Below, piece by piece: positions 43,452 through 52,025 of a DNA stretch of 64,000 nucleotides. The first letter of the stretch is position 1. Each line of letters opens with the position of its first letter. The stretch is taken from assembly GCA_963591995.1 (NCBI GenBank), contig CAVAUJ010000004.1, positions 1-64,000 on the forward strand. Direction: 5' to 3'. Under the pieces are notes generated by a model. That model did no database searches, was not told the origin of the DNA, and saw only the letters and a list, made by a program, of their open reading frames with translations. Origin of the DNA: CAG-791 sp963591995 (GTDB taxonomy: Bacteria; Bacillota; Clostridia; Lachnospirales; Lachnospiraceae). Both the position numbers and the translations under genes were made by a program.

Positions 43452-44534
43452 ATGTCTATATTCGGCAGAAGGCGCCGGGGAATCGGCGAGGTTCGGGAGC
43501 AGGAGGAATTCCATGATCCCGGCGTGATGAACAACGCATATGCGGTGGATCTTGGGACCTGCAACATCAAGATCTACAATTCCGCTACCGACCGCATCAT
43601 TGCACAGAAGAACATGATCGCGGTCAAGAACAAGAAGACGATGATAGCCTACGGCGACAACGCATATGAAATGTTCGAACGCGCGCCGGCCAACATCCGC
43701 GTCAGCTATCCCATGAACAGCGGCGTCATCGCGGACATTCGGAACATGGAGCTCCTCATGAAATCCTTCATGCGGGATGAACAGCGCGGCACGCTCCATC
43801 CTGCCGACTTTTTCGTGGCGGTTCCGACCGATGTCACGGAAGTGGAGCGCCGTTCCTTTTACGACCTGATCGCGGATGCCGGCATCAAGGCCAGGCGCAT
43901 CATGGTGGTGGAAAAGGCATTGGCAGACGGGCTCGGACTCGGCATCGACGTAAAGACGGCCCAGGGCGTTCTCATTGTCGATGTCGGCTTTGATACGACC
44001 GAGATTTCCATTCTCTCTCTGGGCGGAATCGTGCTCTCCAAGCTCATCAAGGTGGGCGGCCGCCAGTTCGATGCCAACATCGTGAGTGCGGTACGGCGGG
44101 AATTCAACCTCGTCATCGGCATGAAAACCGCCGAGAACATCCGTTTGTCCTTCGGCGACCGGGAGAATTCCTCGGATGTATGCACCATTTACGGGCGCGA
44201 TATTGTCACGGGACTTCCCATGGAGCGGAGTCTTTCCCGGGATTTCATTGAGGATACATTGATCGACAATTTCCGGTCCATCGTCGACAACGTAAAGGTA
44301 TTGCTCGAGCGCACGCCGCCGGAGCTTTCCGCCGACATCTATCGCCACGGACTGTTTCTGACGGGCGGTGCCAGCCAGGAGGAGGGTCTGGCCGACCTTC
44401 TCGGCGCCGAGGTAAAGCTCGACGTCAACGTCGCGGATGCACCCATCAATACCGTGGCTCTCGGCCTTGCGCAGGTGATTAAGAAAATGCAATATCGCCC
44501 GTTGGCTTACACCATTGAAGGGTTGGGGAAATGA
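43452..44534 (+). CDS. mreB: Rod shape-determining protein MreB/Mbl
   Basis: MreB is a bacterial actin that forms membrane-bound filaments guiding wall synthesis. The 360-aa protein has the phosphate-1 motif VDLGTCNIKIY, IVDVGFDTTEISIL as phosphate 2, the connecting helices, and the adenosine motif LFLTGGASQEEGLADLL. It has an N-terminal extension of about 28 residues (MSIFGRRRRGIGEVREQEEF), basic then acidic, before the actin core. GAGG at 43440-43443 selects ATG 43452 over 43434. The stop overlaps mreC (ATGA). Confidence 0.95.
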   Translation: MSIFGRRRRGIGEVREQEEFHDPGVMNNAYAVDLGTCNIKIYNSATDRIIAQKNMIAVKNKKTMIAYGDNAYEMFERAPANIRVSYPMNSGVIADIRNMELLMKSFMRDEQRGTLHPADFFVAVPTDVTEVERRSFYDLIADAGIKARRIMVVEKALADGLGLGIDVKTAQGVLIVDVGFDTTEISILSLGGIVLSKLIKVGGRQFDANIVSAVRREFNLVIGMKTAENIRLSFGDRENSSDVCTIYGRDIVTGLPMERSLSRDFIEDTLIDNFRSIVDNVKVLLERTPPELSADIYRHGLFLTGGASQEEGLADLLGAEVKLDVNVADAPINTVALGLAQVIKKMQYRPLAYTIEGLGK

Positions 44535-45403
44535 GTTCAGGTCCCATCAAGCGCAGAGAACCGCTCCATTTACACATTCCCGCACGGTATCTGCTGCTGC
44601 TGACCAGTGCCTTGTGTGTTGGATTAATCTTAATTACATATTACACGGATATTCTGACCGGTCCTCTGTCCGGCTTTGCAAACTATGTGATCGTTCCCTT
44701 CCAGAACGGCGTCAGCAGGGCCGGAGAGTGGATCGCCGAAAGACAGCAGCTGGTCTCGGACATTGAGACCCTGCAGACAGAGAATGCCGAGCTGAAGGCC
44801 GAGAACGAGGAACTGACCGCTTCCAACCGGGAGCTGGAGCAGGAGAAGCACGAGCTGGTCCGCCTTCGCGAGCTGTACCAGCTCGACGGCACCTATGCCG
44901 AATATCCGAAGGTCGGTGCGCGCATCATCGCCAGGGAAAACGGGAGCTGGTATCATACCTTCACCATCAACAAGGGAACCGATGACGGCCTCTCGCTCGA
45001 TATGAATGTCCTTGCTGCCGGCGGCCTGGCAGGCCGGATCACCTACATCGGGAGCAGCTGGGCCAGAGTGCAGGCGATCATCGATGACGGCGCCAATATT
45101 TCCGCCACCGTGCAGCGAACCCAGGACAATCTGGTGGTTTCCGGGGATCTCACGTTGTATGAGAACGGCGAGATTGCCTTTTCAGAGCTTGCGGACCCGG
45201 AGAGCAATGTGAAGGTCGGCGACAGTGTCGTCACCTCCAATATCAGTGACAAATATCTTCCCGGCATCCTCATCGGCTACATCAGCGAGATCACCGATGA
45301 TCCCAATCAGCTGACCAAATCCGGCAGGCTTACACCCGCCGTGGATTTCGCTCATCTGGACACCGTGCTGGTGATCCAACAGGTAAAGCAGACCGCCGAC
45401 TGA
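44531..45403 (+). CDS. mreC: Rod shape-determining protein MreC
   Basis: MreC links the cytoplasmic MreB filament with the external wall synthases. In 290 aa there is a short cytoplasmic start, one membrane span (about residues 19-40, YLLLLTSALCVGLILITYY), a coiled coil (ETLQTENAELKAENEELTAS to about residue 115) and the beta-rich extracellular domain with GLAGRITYIGSSWARVQAIID. It overlaps mreB by ATGA and mreD follows 15 bases later. Confidence 0.95.
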   Translation: MSSGPIKRREPLHLHIPARYLLLLTSALCVGLILITYYTDILTGPLSGFANYVIVPFQNGVSRAGEWIAERQQLVSDIETLQTENAELKAENEELTASNRELEQEKHELVRLRELYQLDGTYAEYPKVGARIIARENGSWYHTFTINKGTDDGLSLDMNVLAAGGLAGRITYIGSSWARVQAIIDDGANISATVQRTQDNLVVSGDLTLYENGEIAFSELADPESNVKVGDSVVTSNISDKYLPGILIGYISEITDDPNQLTKSGRLTPAVDFAHLDTVLVIQQVKQTAD

Positions 45404-45418
45404 CACAGAAGAGAGGAA

Positions 45419-45967
45419 ATGAGAAAGCTTCGAACCGTCTTCATTGTATTCATCAGCATATTGGCCTGCCTGATTCTGCAGACCTCCGTTCTTCCGTCCC
45501 TGGCTCTTGGCGGAATCTCACCGAATCTGATGATCATTGCCGCAACCTCCTACGGCTTCATGTTCGGAGACCGGAAGGGGCTGGCCATCGGCTTTGTCTG
45601 CGGCCTTTTGTGCGACATCTGCTTCGGTCCGCTGATCGGCTTTCGCGCGGGCGTATATGCCGCCGTGGGCTTTCTTTCCGGCAAATTCCAGAAGGTGCTG
45701 TACGTGGAGGATCTGGCCTTCCCCATGTCCCTGATCGCTTTGTGTGATTTTATGAGCGGCTTTCTTACCTATGTCTTCATCTTCATGCTGCAGAACCGCC
45801 TTTTCTTCCGTACGTTTTTGACCAAGCGCATGCTGCCGGAGATGGTTTATACCGTCATTGCCGCCGTTTTCCTGTACCCGATCCTCCGGCTTCTCTATGA
45901 CCGCTTTATGCGGGAGAGGAGGCAAAGTTCGTTCATACAGGAGTTGGAGCAGAATCAAAATGTTTGA
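45419..45967 (+). CDS. mreD: Rod shape-determining protein MreD
   Basis: MreD is a multi-span membrane protein of the elongation complex. The 182-aa protein has about five hydrophobic stretches (FIVFISILACLILQ, LMIIAATSYGFMFG, LAIGFVCGLLCDI, LIALCDFMSGFLTYVFIFML, VIAAVFLYPILRLLYD). Sequence conservation in this family is low and the call rests on size, topology and its place between mreC and the class B penicillin-binding protein. GAGAGG lies just upstream. It overlaps the next gene by 8 bases. Confidence 0.92.
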   Translation: MRKLRTVFIVFISILACLILQTSVLPSLALGGISPNLMIIAATSYGFMFGDRKGLAIGFVCGLLCDICFGPLIGFRAGVYAAVGFLSGKFQKVLYVEDLAFPMSLIALCDFMSGFLTYVFIFMLQNRLFFRTFLTKRMLPEMVYTVIAAVFLYPILRLLYDRFMRERRQSSFIQELEQNQNV

Positions 45968-48860
45968 TGCCTTATTGCGTATCCTTGAGAATATCCGTAG
46001 CTTTTTCCAGGGAGAGTTTTTCAAAAAGCTGAACCTGCGCACCCTGTTCATGTCGATCGTCGTCGTCGGTGTTGCCGTCGGACTGATCTATCGCCTTTTC
46101 GTCCTGCAGATCGTCAACGGCGAAACCTACCTTGCCAATTTCCGTCTGCGGATCCGCAGAGAAGTCACCATTCCCTCCACCAGAGGCAACATCTACGACC
46201 GGAACGGCCAGCTCCTTGCCTACAATGAGCTGGCTTATTCCGTCACCATGAATGATCTTGGGGAATCCTCCGGTGCCCACAGCCAGGAACTGAATGACAC
46301 CATTGAGAAGGTCATCGACCTGGTTGAGAAGAACGGCGATTCCGTCACAACGGATTTTGACGTCATTTACAACGAAGAAACCGGACATTACGAATATACG
46401 GTTTCCGGCGTCTCCCTTTCGCGCTTCCTCGCAGATGTTTACGGTTATGCGAACATCAAGGATCTGAAGGAAGACGAGGCCAACGCCACCGCCGATGACC
46501 TGATCGGCTATCTTTGCTCTGCCGCCCGCTTCCGCATCGGTGAGCGCATGGATCCTTCGAATGAAACCAGTGAATTCGTCCCGGCGAAGGGGTATGAGCC
46601 GCAGCGGCTCCTCCAGATTGTAACCATCCGGTACCTTCTGAGCCTCAACAACTATCAGAAATACATCGCCACCACCGTTGCAGAGAACGTCTCCGAGAAA
46701 ACCGTCGCCGCCATCCTGGAAAACGCCGACGAGCTCGAGGGCGTGGACATCGCGGACGATACGCTGCGCCGGTACAACAACAGCGAGTATTTTGCACATA
46801 TTCTCGGCTACACAGGCAAAATCAGTTCCGAAGAGCTGCAGGAGCTCAGCCAGGAGAACCCGGACTATGCCAGCAGCGACGTCGTCGGCAAATCCGGCAT
46901 AGAATCTGCGATGGAAACCAGCCTGCAGGGCACCAAGGGCTCGGAAATCGTTTACGTGGACAACATGGGAAACGAGCTCGAGACCAGTGACTATACCGCG
47001 CCCATTGCCGGTGATAACGTATACCTTACCATCGATGCCGATCTGCAGATGGCGGCGCAGGATATTCTCGAGCGCAAGCTGGCGGACATCGTTTACAGCC
47101 GCATCATCGATGCGAAAACCTATGAAATGGGAGAGAATGACAAGAATTCCGACATTCAGATCCCGATCTATGACGTCTATTTTCAGATGTTCAACAACAA
47201 TATCATCGACATGGCGCACCTTTCCTCCAAGGAAGCGCAGGAGACGGAGCAGGCCGTGCAGGCGGCCTTTGATTCCTATCAGGCCGATGCTCTTCTGCGG
47301 CTGCAGGAGGAGATGACCTCCGCACAGAATCCCTACAATCTGCTCTCGAAGGAATACCAGGATTATGAGAGCTATATCATTCAGTTTCTCAAGGACCAGG
47401 GCGTACTCGTCAACGCACGCATCGATACGAATGATGCCACCTACATAGACTGGACCACCAACGAAATCATTTCCATGGCGGATTTCCTGAATTATGCCAT
47501 TTCGATGGACTGGGTGGATGCCAGCCTCATCGAAATGGAGGACAGCTATGCCTCCGGCACAGAGGTTTATCGTGCCTTGACGGATTATATTCTGGCGCAG
47601 CTTTCGGACAGCAAAGAGTTTTCCAAGCATCTGTATCATTACATGCTGCAGAACGATGTCATTTCCGGCACGCAGGTCTGCCGCCTTCTCCTGGAGCAGG
47701 AGGTGGTCACCGTCTCCGATACGGAGAGGGAAAGCTTCCTGTCCGGGCAGGAGAGTGCTCTGACCTTTATGATGAACCGCATCAAGAATCTCGACCTCAC
47801 CCCTGCACAGCTGAGCCTCTATCCCTCTACCGGCTCCATCGTGATCACAGATGTGAATTCGGGTGACGTGCTGGCCATGGTTTCCTATCCGGGCTACGAC
47901 AACAACAAAATGGCAAACGGCGTGAACGCCTCCTATTACCGCTCGCTGCAGGAGGACCTCTCCATGCCTCTGATCAACAATGCGACCTATCAGGAGACGG
48001 CTCCGGGCTCCACCTTCAAGCCGATTTCTGCGACAGCGGGCCTGATGGAGGGCGTCATTGATCTTGGCACCATTACAAAATGCGAGGGAATTTTCACCAA
48101 GATCGGGACACCGGCCCCCCGCTGCTGGGTATATCCGAACAGTCACGGCAACCTGGACGTAGCCGGCGGCATCACCAATTCCTGCAACGTTTTCTTCTAC
48201 GAAGTGGGCTATCGCCTGGGGCTCGACGACGAGGACAATTACAACTCCGGCCTCGGCATCGAGAGGCTGACCAAATACGTCGATATGTACGGTCTGACCG
48301 AAAAATCCGGCGTTGAGATCGAAGAGCGGTCGCCGCAGGTATCCACGGAGGATGCGGTCCGATCCGCCATCGGGCAGGGCAATGCCAGCTATACAACGGT
48401 CGGGCTGGCCCGCTATGCCACCACCGTTGCCAACAGCGGAACCTGCTATAATCTGACGCTGATCGATAAGATCGTCTCCGGCGACGGACAGACCACGCAG
48501 CAGAATGCGGCATCCGTGCGCAATGTCATCAACATGGATGCCTCCTATTGGAATGCCATCCATTCCGGCATGCGGGGTGTTGTGCAGAATATGACATTTT
48601 TTACCGGTTTGTCCGTCAACGCCGCCGGCAAAACAGGAACCGCGCAGGAGGCGGATGACAAGCCCAACCACGCTCTGTTCATCAGCTATGCCCCCTACGA
48701 AAGTCCCCGCATTTCGATCACCACCCGCATTGCCTACGGCTACACGTCCTCCTATGCGGCACAGGTGACGGAGGCAGTCATGGAATATTATTTCGGCGAC
48801 AAGACGCTGGAAGAAATTCTCGATACCGAAACAGACGTTTCCACAACGACCGCAGACTGA
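45960..48860 (+). CDS. mrdA: Penicillin-binding protein 2 (class B transpeptidase), enlarged
   Basis: This class B PBP cross-links new peptidoglycan in elongation with RodA. The 966-aa protein has one N-terminal span (about residues 30-50), a dimerisation domain (TRGNIYDRNGQLLAY) and a transpeptidase domain with SxxK at S684-K687 in APGSTFKP, SxN at S741-N743 (NSCN) and KTG at 891-893. Between LTIDADLQ (356-363) and GSIVITDVNSGDV (625 on), where typical PBP2s continue within a few tens of residues, there are about 230 extra residues rich in acidic helices. Position mreD-PBP-rodA supports the symbol. Confidence 0.93.
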   Translation: MFDALLRILENIRSFFQGEFFKKLNLRTLFMSIVVVGVAVGLIYRLFVLQIVNGETYLANFRLRIRREVTIPSTRGNIYDRNGQLLAYNELAYSVTMNDLGESSGAHSQELNDTIEKVIDLVEKNGDSVTTDFDVIYNEETGHYEYTVSGVSLSRFLADVYGYANIKDLKEDEANATADDLIGYLCSAARFRIGERMDPSNETSEFVPAKGYEPQRLLQIVTIRYLLSLNNYQKYIATTVAENVSEKTVAAILENADELEGVDIADDTLRRYNNSEYFAHILGYTGKISSEELQELSQENPDYASSDVVGKSGIESAMETSLQGTKGSEIVYVDNMGNELETSDYTAPIAGDNVYLTIDADLQMAAQDILERKLADIVYSRIIDAKTYEMGENDKNSDIQIPIYDVYFQMFNNNIIDMAHLSSKEAQETEQAVQAAFDSYQADALLRLQEEMTSAQNPYNLLSKEYQDYESYIIQFLKDQGVLVNARIDTNDATYIDWTTNEIISMADFLNYAISMDWVDASLIEMEDSYASGTEVYRALTDYILAQLSDSKEFSKHLYHYMLQNDVISGTQVCRLLLEQEVVTVSDTERESFLSGQESALTFMMNRIKNLDLTPAQLSLYPSTGSIVITDVNSGDVLAMVSYPGYDNNKMANGVNASYYRSLQEDLSMPLINNATYQETAPGSTFKPISATAGLMEGVIDLGTITKCEGIFTKIGTPAPRCWVYPNSHGNLDVAGGITNSCNVFFYEVGYRLGLDDEDNYNSGLGIERLTKYVDMYGLTEKSGVEIEERSPQVSTEDAVRSAIGQGNASYTTVGLARYATTVANSGTCYNLTLIDKIVSGDGQTTQQNAASVRNVINMDASYWNAIHSGMRGVVQNMTFFTGLSVNAAGKTGTAQEADDKPNHALFISYAPYESPRISITTRIAYGYTSSYAAQVTEAVMEYYFGDKTLEEILDTETDVSTTTAD

Positions 48861-48876
48861 GGTGTCTGCCCAGCCC

Positions 48877-50034
48877 ATGAGACATCGATTATTTCAAACC
48901 TTTTCCTTCCGACACCTGGATTTCATATTGCTTGCACTGGTGCTGACCCTCAACGCCATCGGCATCGCCGCCATCGGCTCGGCCGAGCATGACCTGCAGT
49001 CCAAGCAGTTCTACGGCATGCTCCTCGGCATCGGTGTCATGCTGCTCGTATCGGCCGTGGACTACCGGGAGGTCATCAAATTCTCCTGGCTGTTCTACCT
49101 TGTCTGCGTCGTGCTCCTTGCGCTGATCTTCACGCCGCTGGGCGTTAACCGCGACGATGCGACGCGCTGGATTAAATTGGGCATTACCCTGCAGCCTTCC
49201 GAATTTGCTAAGATTTTATTGATTTTGTTTTATGCTAAGTTTATTATGACTTATAGGGTCAGAATGAAGCGCTATATGTGGATCGGTCTTGGGGTGCTGC
49301 TTGCCCTTCCGCCTGTCCTGCTGGTTTACAAGGAGCCGGATCTGTCAACGACAGCCATGATCTGTCTCGTTATCGCCTCGATCTTGTTCGTCTGCGGGCT
49401 TAGTTATCGTCTTGTGATCGGTATTCTGGTTGTCTCCATTCCTTCCGTTATTGTTTTCATAAGTCTGGTAATTCAGGAGGGATCCACCCTTCTGGAGAAT
49501 TATCAGCGCAATCGTATCCTTGCGTGGCTTCATCCGGAGGATTATGCCGACTCGCTTGCCTATCAGACGATGAATTCCATCATGGCCATCGGCTCCGGGC
49601 AGCTGCTGGGAAAGGGATACAATACCAATGAGATCAGTTCCATGCTGGAGAGCGGTTACATCAGCGAATCCCAGACGGATTTTATCTTTACGGTAATCGG
49701 AGAAGAGTTTGGTTTTATCGGAGGCAGCGTCGTTCTCATTCTGCTGGCGCTGATCACCATCCGTTGTTATTACATTGCGAAGAATGCAAAGGATACAGCC
49801 GGCACTGTCATTGCCACAGGTGTGGGGACCTGGATCGGATTTCAGGGATTCATCAATATTGCTGTTGCAACCGGTGTTCTGCCGAATACCGGACTCCCGC
49901 TTCCGTTCGTCAGTTATGGCTTGACATCGCTGCTCAGTCTGTATCTGGGGCTTGGTTTCGTCCTGAATGTGCGCATGCAAAGTGTGCAGCGGACATCCAA
50001 GGGCGATGGCATTCATTTTGGGGGTACATTATGA
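48877..50034 (+). CDS. rodA: RodA, SEDS-family peptidoglycan polymerase
   Basis: RodA polymerises lipid II into glycan strands and works with the class B PBP just upstream. The 385-aa protein has about ten membrane spans and the SEDS signatures LQPSEFAK, YKEPDLSTTA with the catalytic aspartate, ESQTDFIFTVIGEEFGF and GLPLPFVSYGLTSLL. The start is uncertain: GTG 48862 or ATG 48877; GAGGTG at 48859-48864 suits ATG 48877. Bases 49196-49256 use T-rich codons (TTT, TTA, TTG, GCT) unlike the rest. The stop overlaps mgsA (ATGA). Confidence 0.95.
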   Translation: MRHRLFQTFSFRHLDFILLALVLTLNAIGIAAIGSAEHDLQSKQFYGMLLGIGVMLLVSAVDYREVIKFSWLFYLVCVVLLALIFTPLGVNRDDATRWIKLGITLQPSEFAKILLILFYAKFIMTYRVRMKRYMWIGLGVLLALPPVLLVYKEPDLSTTAMICLVIASILFVCGLSYRLVIGILVVSIPSVIVFISLVIQEGSTLLENYQRNRILAWLHPEDYADSLAYQTMNSIMAIGSGQLLGKGYNTNEISSMLESGYISESQTDFIFTVIGEEFGFIGGSVVLILLALITIRCYYIAKNAKDTAGTVIATGVGTWIGFQGFINIAVATGVLPNTGLPLPFVSYGLTSLLSLYLGLGFVLNVRMQSVQRTSKGDGIHFGGTL

Positions 50035-50429
50035 ACATAGCATTGATTGCGCATGATGCGAAGAAAAAGCTCATGCAGAACTTTTGTATTGCCTATCGTG
50101 GCATTCTGAGCAGGCACGATCTGTACGCGACCGGTACGACCGGACGGCTGATCGAGGAGGTGACCAACCTTTCGGTTCATAAGCTCCTCGCCGGACATCT
50201 CGGAGGAGAGCAGCAGATCGGTGCACAGATCGAGAACAACGAGATTGATTTGGTTATTTTCCTGCGGGATCCCTTCAGCGACAGCAAGAAACATGAGCCG
50301 GATGTGAACAACATTGTGAGGCTTTGCGACATCCACAACATTCCGCTCGCTACCAATCTTGCTACCGCGGAGCTGACGGTGAAATCCCTGGATCGTGGAG
50401 ATCTTGAGTGGCGTGAGATGTACAAGTGA
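50031..50429 (+). CDS. mgsA: Methylglyoxal synthase
   Basis: MgsA turns dihydroxyacetone phosphate into methylglyoxal, a bypass of lower glycolysis when phosphate is short. The 132-aa protein has IALIAHDAKKKLM, YATGTTGRLIEE with phosphate-binding residues, SGPLGG-like GHLGGEQQIGAQI, and FLRDPFSDSKKHEPDVNNIVRLCDIHNIPLATN with catalytic aspartate and histidine. It is complete. It overlaps rodA by ATGA, so it is part of the cell-wall operon, an association also seen in other clostridia where minCDE genes lie between; these are absent here. Confidence 0.95.
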   Translation: MNIALIAHDAKKKLMQNFCIAYRGILSRHDLYATGTTGRLIEEVTNLSVHKLLAGHLGGEQQIGAQIENNEIDLVIFLRDPFSDSKKHEPDVNNIVRLCDIHNIPLATNLATAELTVKSLDRGDLEWREMYK

Positions 50430-51417
50430 GCATCGGAAAAAGAGGAGAGGGACTGCAGGTGCAACGCTTGCAGTCCTTGCTTGTGTGTGGCTGAGCGGCT
50501 GCGGCCGGGACATTGCCGTATCCTTTCAGGACAATGCCGGCTACAGCAATTTCAGCTTCATTGTCAATGAGTCCGGCTCTGCGGAGGTCGCCGAGACCTT
50601 TGCCTCCGACATCTGCGTTGTGGACGGTGACTATGTCTCTGCCGAGCTCCCCAGTATGGCAGACACGACCTCTGCCGCATTGTTCGACCTCAACGGCTGC
50701 CGTACGCTCTATGCCAAAAATGTCTTTTCGAAGGTGTACCCCGCCAGCCTCACCAAGATCATGACGGCTCTCGTTGCTCTGGAGAATGCCGGCCTGGATA
50801 CCGTGCTGACCGCATCCGCCAACGTTTACATGACGGAAGCGGATGCACAGCGTGCCGGTCTCTCGGAGGGCGATACCATGACGCTGGATCAGGCCCTGCA
50901 CCTTCTGCTGATTCATTCCGACAACGATGTTGCCGTACTCATTGCGGAGAATCTGGGCGGTTCCACGGACGGCTTCATCCGGATGATGAACGAAGAAGCG
51001 GTACGCCTTGGTGCCACCAAGACGAATTTTATCAATTCCAACGGGCTCACGGACCAGAATCACTATACCAGTGCCTATGATATGTATCTGATTTTCAACG
51101 AAGCAATGCAGTTTCAGAGCTTTCAGGAAATCATTGCCATGTCCACCTACAGCACGGTGTATCACGACAGGAGCGGTGCGGAAAAAGAGATTACGGTGAA
51201 TTCCACCAACTCCTACAACATGTCCTACATCACTGCACCGGCCGGCATCACGGTCATCGGCGGCAAGACCGGGACCACCACTGCAGCGGGGCACAATCTG
51301 ATCCTCTACGTGCGGGATTCCTCCGGAAATCCCTATGTCGCCATTGTTATGAAGGCCATTGACAGCAGCTCCTGCTACGCAACCATGAACGAGCTCCTCT
51401 CGCTCATCGGCAGCTGA
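50413..51417 (+). CDS. D-alanyl-D-alanine carboxypeptidase, lipoprotein
   Basis: This serine DD-peptidase trims the terminal D-Ala of peptidoglycan stems. Motifs are SxxK in PASLTKIMTA, SDN in IHSDNDVA and KTG in IGGKTGTT. The N-terminus (HRKKRRGTAGATLAVLACVWLSGC) ends in a lipobox, so it is probably a membrane-anchored lipoprotein rather than one with the C-terminal amphipathic helix of DacA; no such helix domain is present. The start is uncertain: GTG 50395, TTG 50404 or GTG 50413, all inside mgsA; GGAG at 50397-50400 best fits 50413. About 80 residues between lipobox and the catalytic domain are not recognised. Confidence 0.88.
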   Translation: MRCTSEHRKKRRGTAGATLAVLACVWLSGCGRDIAVSFQDNAGYSNFSFIVNESGSAEVAETFASDICVVDGDYVSAELPSMADTTSAALFDLNGCRTLYAKNVFSKVYPASLTKIMTALVALENAGLDTVLTASANVYMTEADAQRAGLSEGDTMTLDQALHLLLIHSDNDVAVLIAENLGGSTDGFIRMMNEEAVRLGATKTNFINSNGLTDQNHYTSAYDMYLIFNEAMQFQSFQEIIAMSTYSTVYHDRSGAEKEITVNSTNSYNMSYITAPAGITVIGGKTGTTTAAGHNLILYVRDSSGNPYVAIVMKAIDSSSCYATMNELLSLIGS

Positions 51418-51436
51418 GCCGCTCCAGCTTTCAACC

Positions 51437-51465
51437 TTGTTTTTCAGTACCTTGTTCGTTATAAT
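51437..51465 (+). promoter_or_regulatory. Promoter of the small P-loop gene
   Basis: TTGTTT (51437-51442), 17-base spacer, perfect TATAAT (51460-51465). The start of transcription, near 51472, would coincide with an inverted repeat. Confidence 0.75.
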
Positions 51466-51470
51466 GTGGA

Positions 51471-51495
51471 TAACGAAATGCATGATATTTCGTTA
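51471..51495. promoter_or_regulatory. Inverted repeat at the predicted transcription start
   Basis: TAACGAAAT (51471-51479) and ATTTCGTTA (51487-51495), 9 bp perfect with a 7-base loop. It could be an operator blocking the promoter or a 5' stem-loop stabilising the transcript. Confidence 0.45.
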
Positions 51496-51525
51496 CAAAT
51501 AAAAAAGTCCAGGAGGGCAAATCCA

Positions 51526-51945
51526 GTGGTTCAACTCATCGTAGGAAGAAAAGGAAAAGGCAAGACCAAGTGCTTATTGGATAAGGTCAACAGCGATGTG
51601 AAAACGGTTTCCGGCAACATTGTATATCTTGATAAGAGTACGCAGCACATGTTCGAGCTCAACAACAAGATCCGTCTGATTTGTGTTCCGGATTACAGCG
51701 TAGACAATGCGGATCAGTTTCTCGGCTTCGTAAGCGGAATCCTCTCACAGGATCACGATCTGCAGCAGATGTATTTTGACAGCTTCCTTGATATCGCACA
51801 TCTTCGTGACGCGGACATCACACCTGCCGTCCAGAAGCTTCAAATGCTCAGCGAGCAGTTCAAGGTTGATTTCATCCTCAGTGTTTCGCTTGACGAGTCC
51901 GATCTTCCGGAGGCAGCAAAGTCTCTGATCGCCATCTCTCTTTAA
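51526..51945 (+). CDS. Small P-loop protein, unknown function
   Basis: The 139-aa protein starts MVQLIVGRKGKGKTK with a Walker A loop (G7-T14). A clear Walker B is not seen; ILSVSLDESD near the end may serve. Similar short proteins in Clostridia are sometimes annotated as 'twitching motility protein PilT', which the sequence does not justify. GTG 51526 lies 9 bases after AGGAGG (51511-51516), which rules out the longer frame from 51466. It is a monocistronic unit with its own promoter and terminator, placed between wall genes and the HlyD/sepF genes. Function unknown. Confidence 0.75.
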   Translation: MVQLIVGRKGKGKTKCLLDKVNSDVKTVSGNIVYLDKSTQHMFELNNKIRLICVPDYSVDNADQFLGFVSGILSQDHDLQQMYFDSFLDIAHLRDADITPAVQKLQMLSEQFKVDFILSVSLDESDLPEAAKSLIAISL

Positions 51946-51967
51946 TTCGTGTCCTGCGCAGGAAATG

Positions 51968-52004
51968 CAAAAGCCTTGGAAGATGTTTCCAGGGCTTTTG
52001 TTTT
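51968..52004 (+). terminator. Intrinsic terminator after the P-loop gene
   Basis: A 14-bp stem from 51968-51981 to 51987-52000 (CAAAAGCCTTGGAA with TTCCAGGGCTTTTG, one G-T pair), 5-base loop, then TTTT. Confidence 0.9.
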
Positions 52005-52016
52005 GTCTATCCGCTT

Positions 52017-52022
52017 TATAAT
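52017..52022 (+). promoter_or_regulatory. TATAAT directly before the HlyD-like start
   Basis: A perfect -10 hexamer ends 3 bases before ATG 52026. The expected -35 position holds only CTTTTG-like bases within the upstream terminator. If used, the transcript would begin at or within the first codons, so either the mRNA is leaderless or the box is coincidental. Confidence 0.3.
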
Positions 52023-52025
52023 TGT

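Noticed and set aside
51526..51945. PilT twitching-motility ATPase
   Set aside because: The protein is 139 residues with only a Walker A loop; the PilT label sometimes given to such proteins lacks support.
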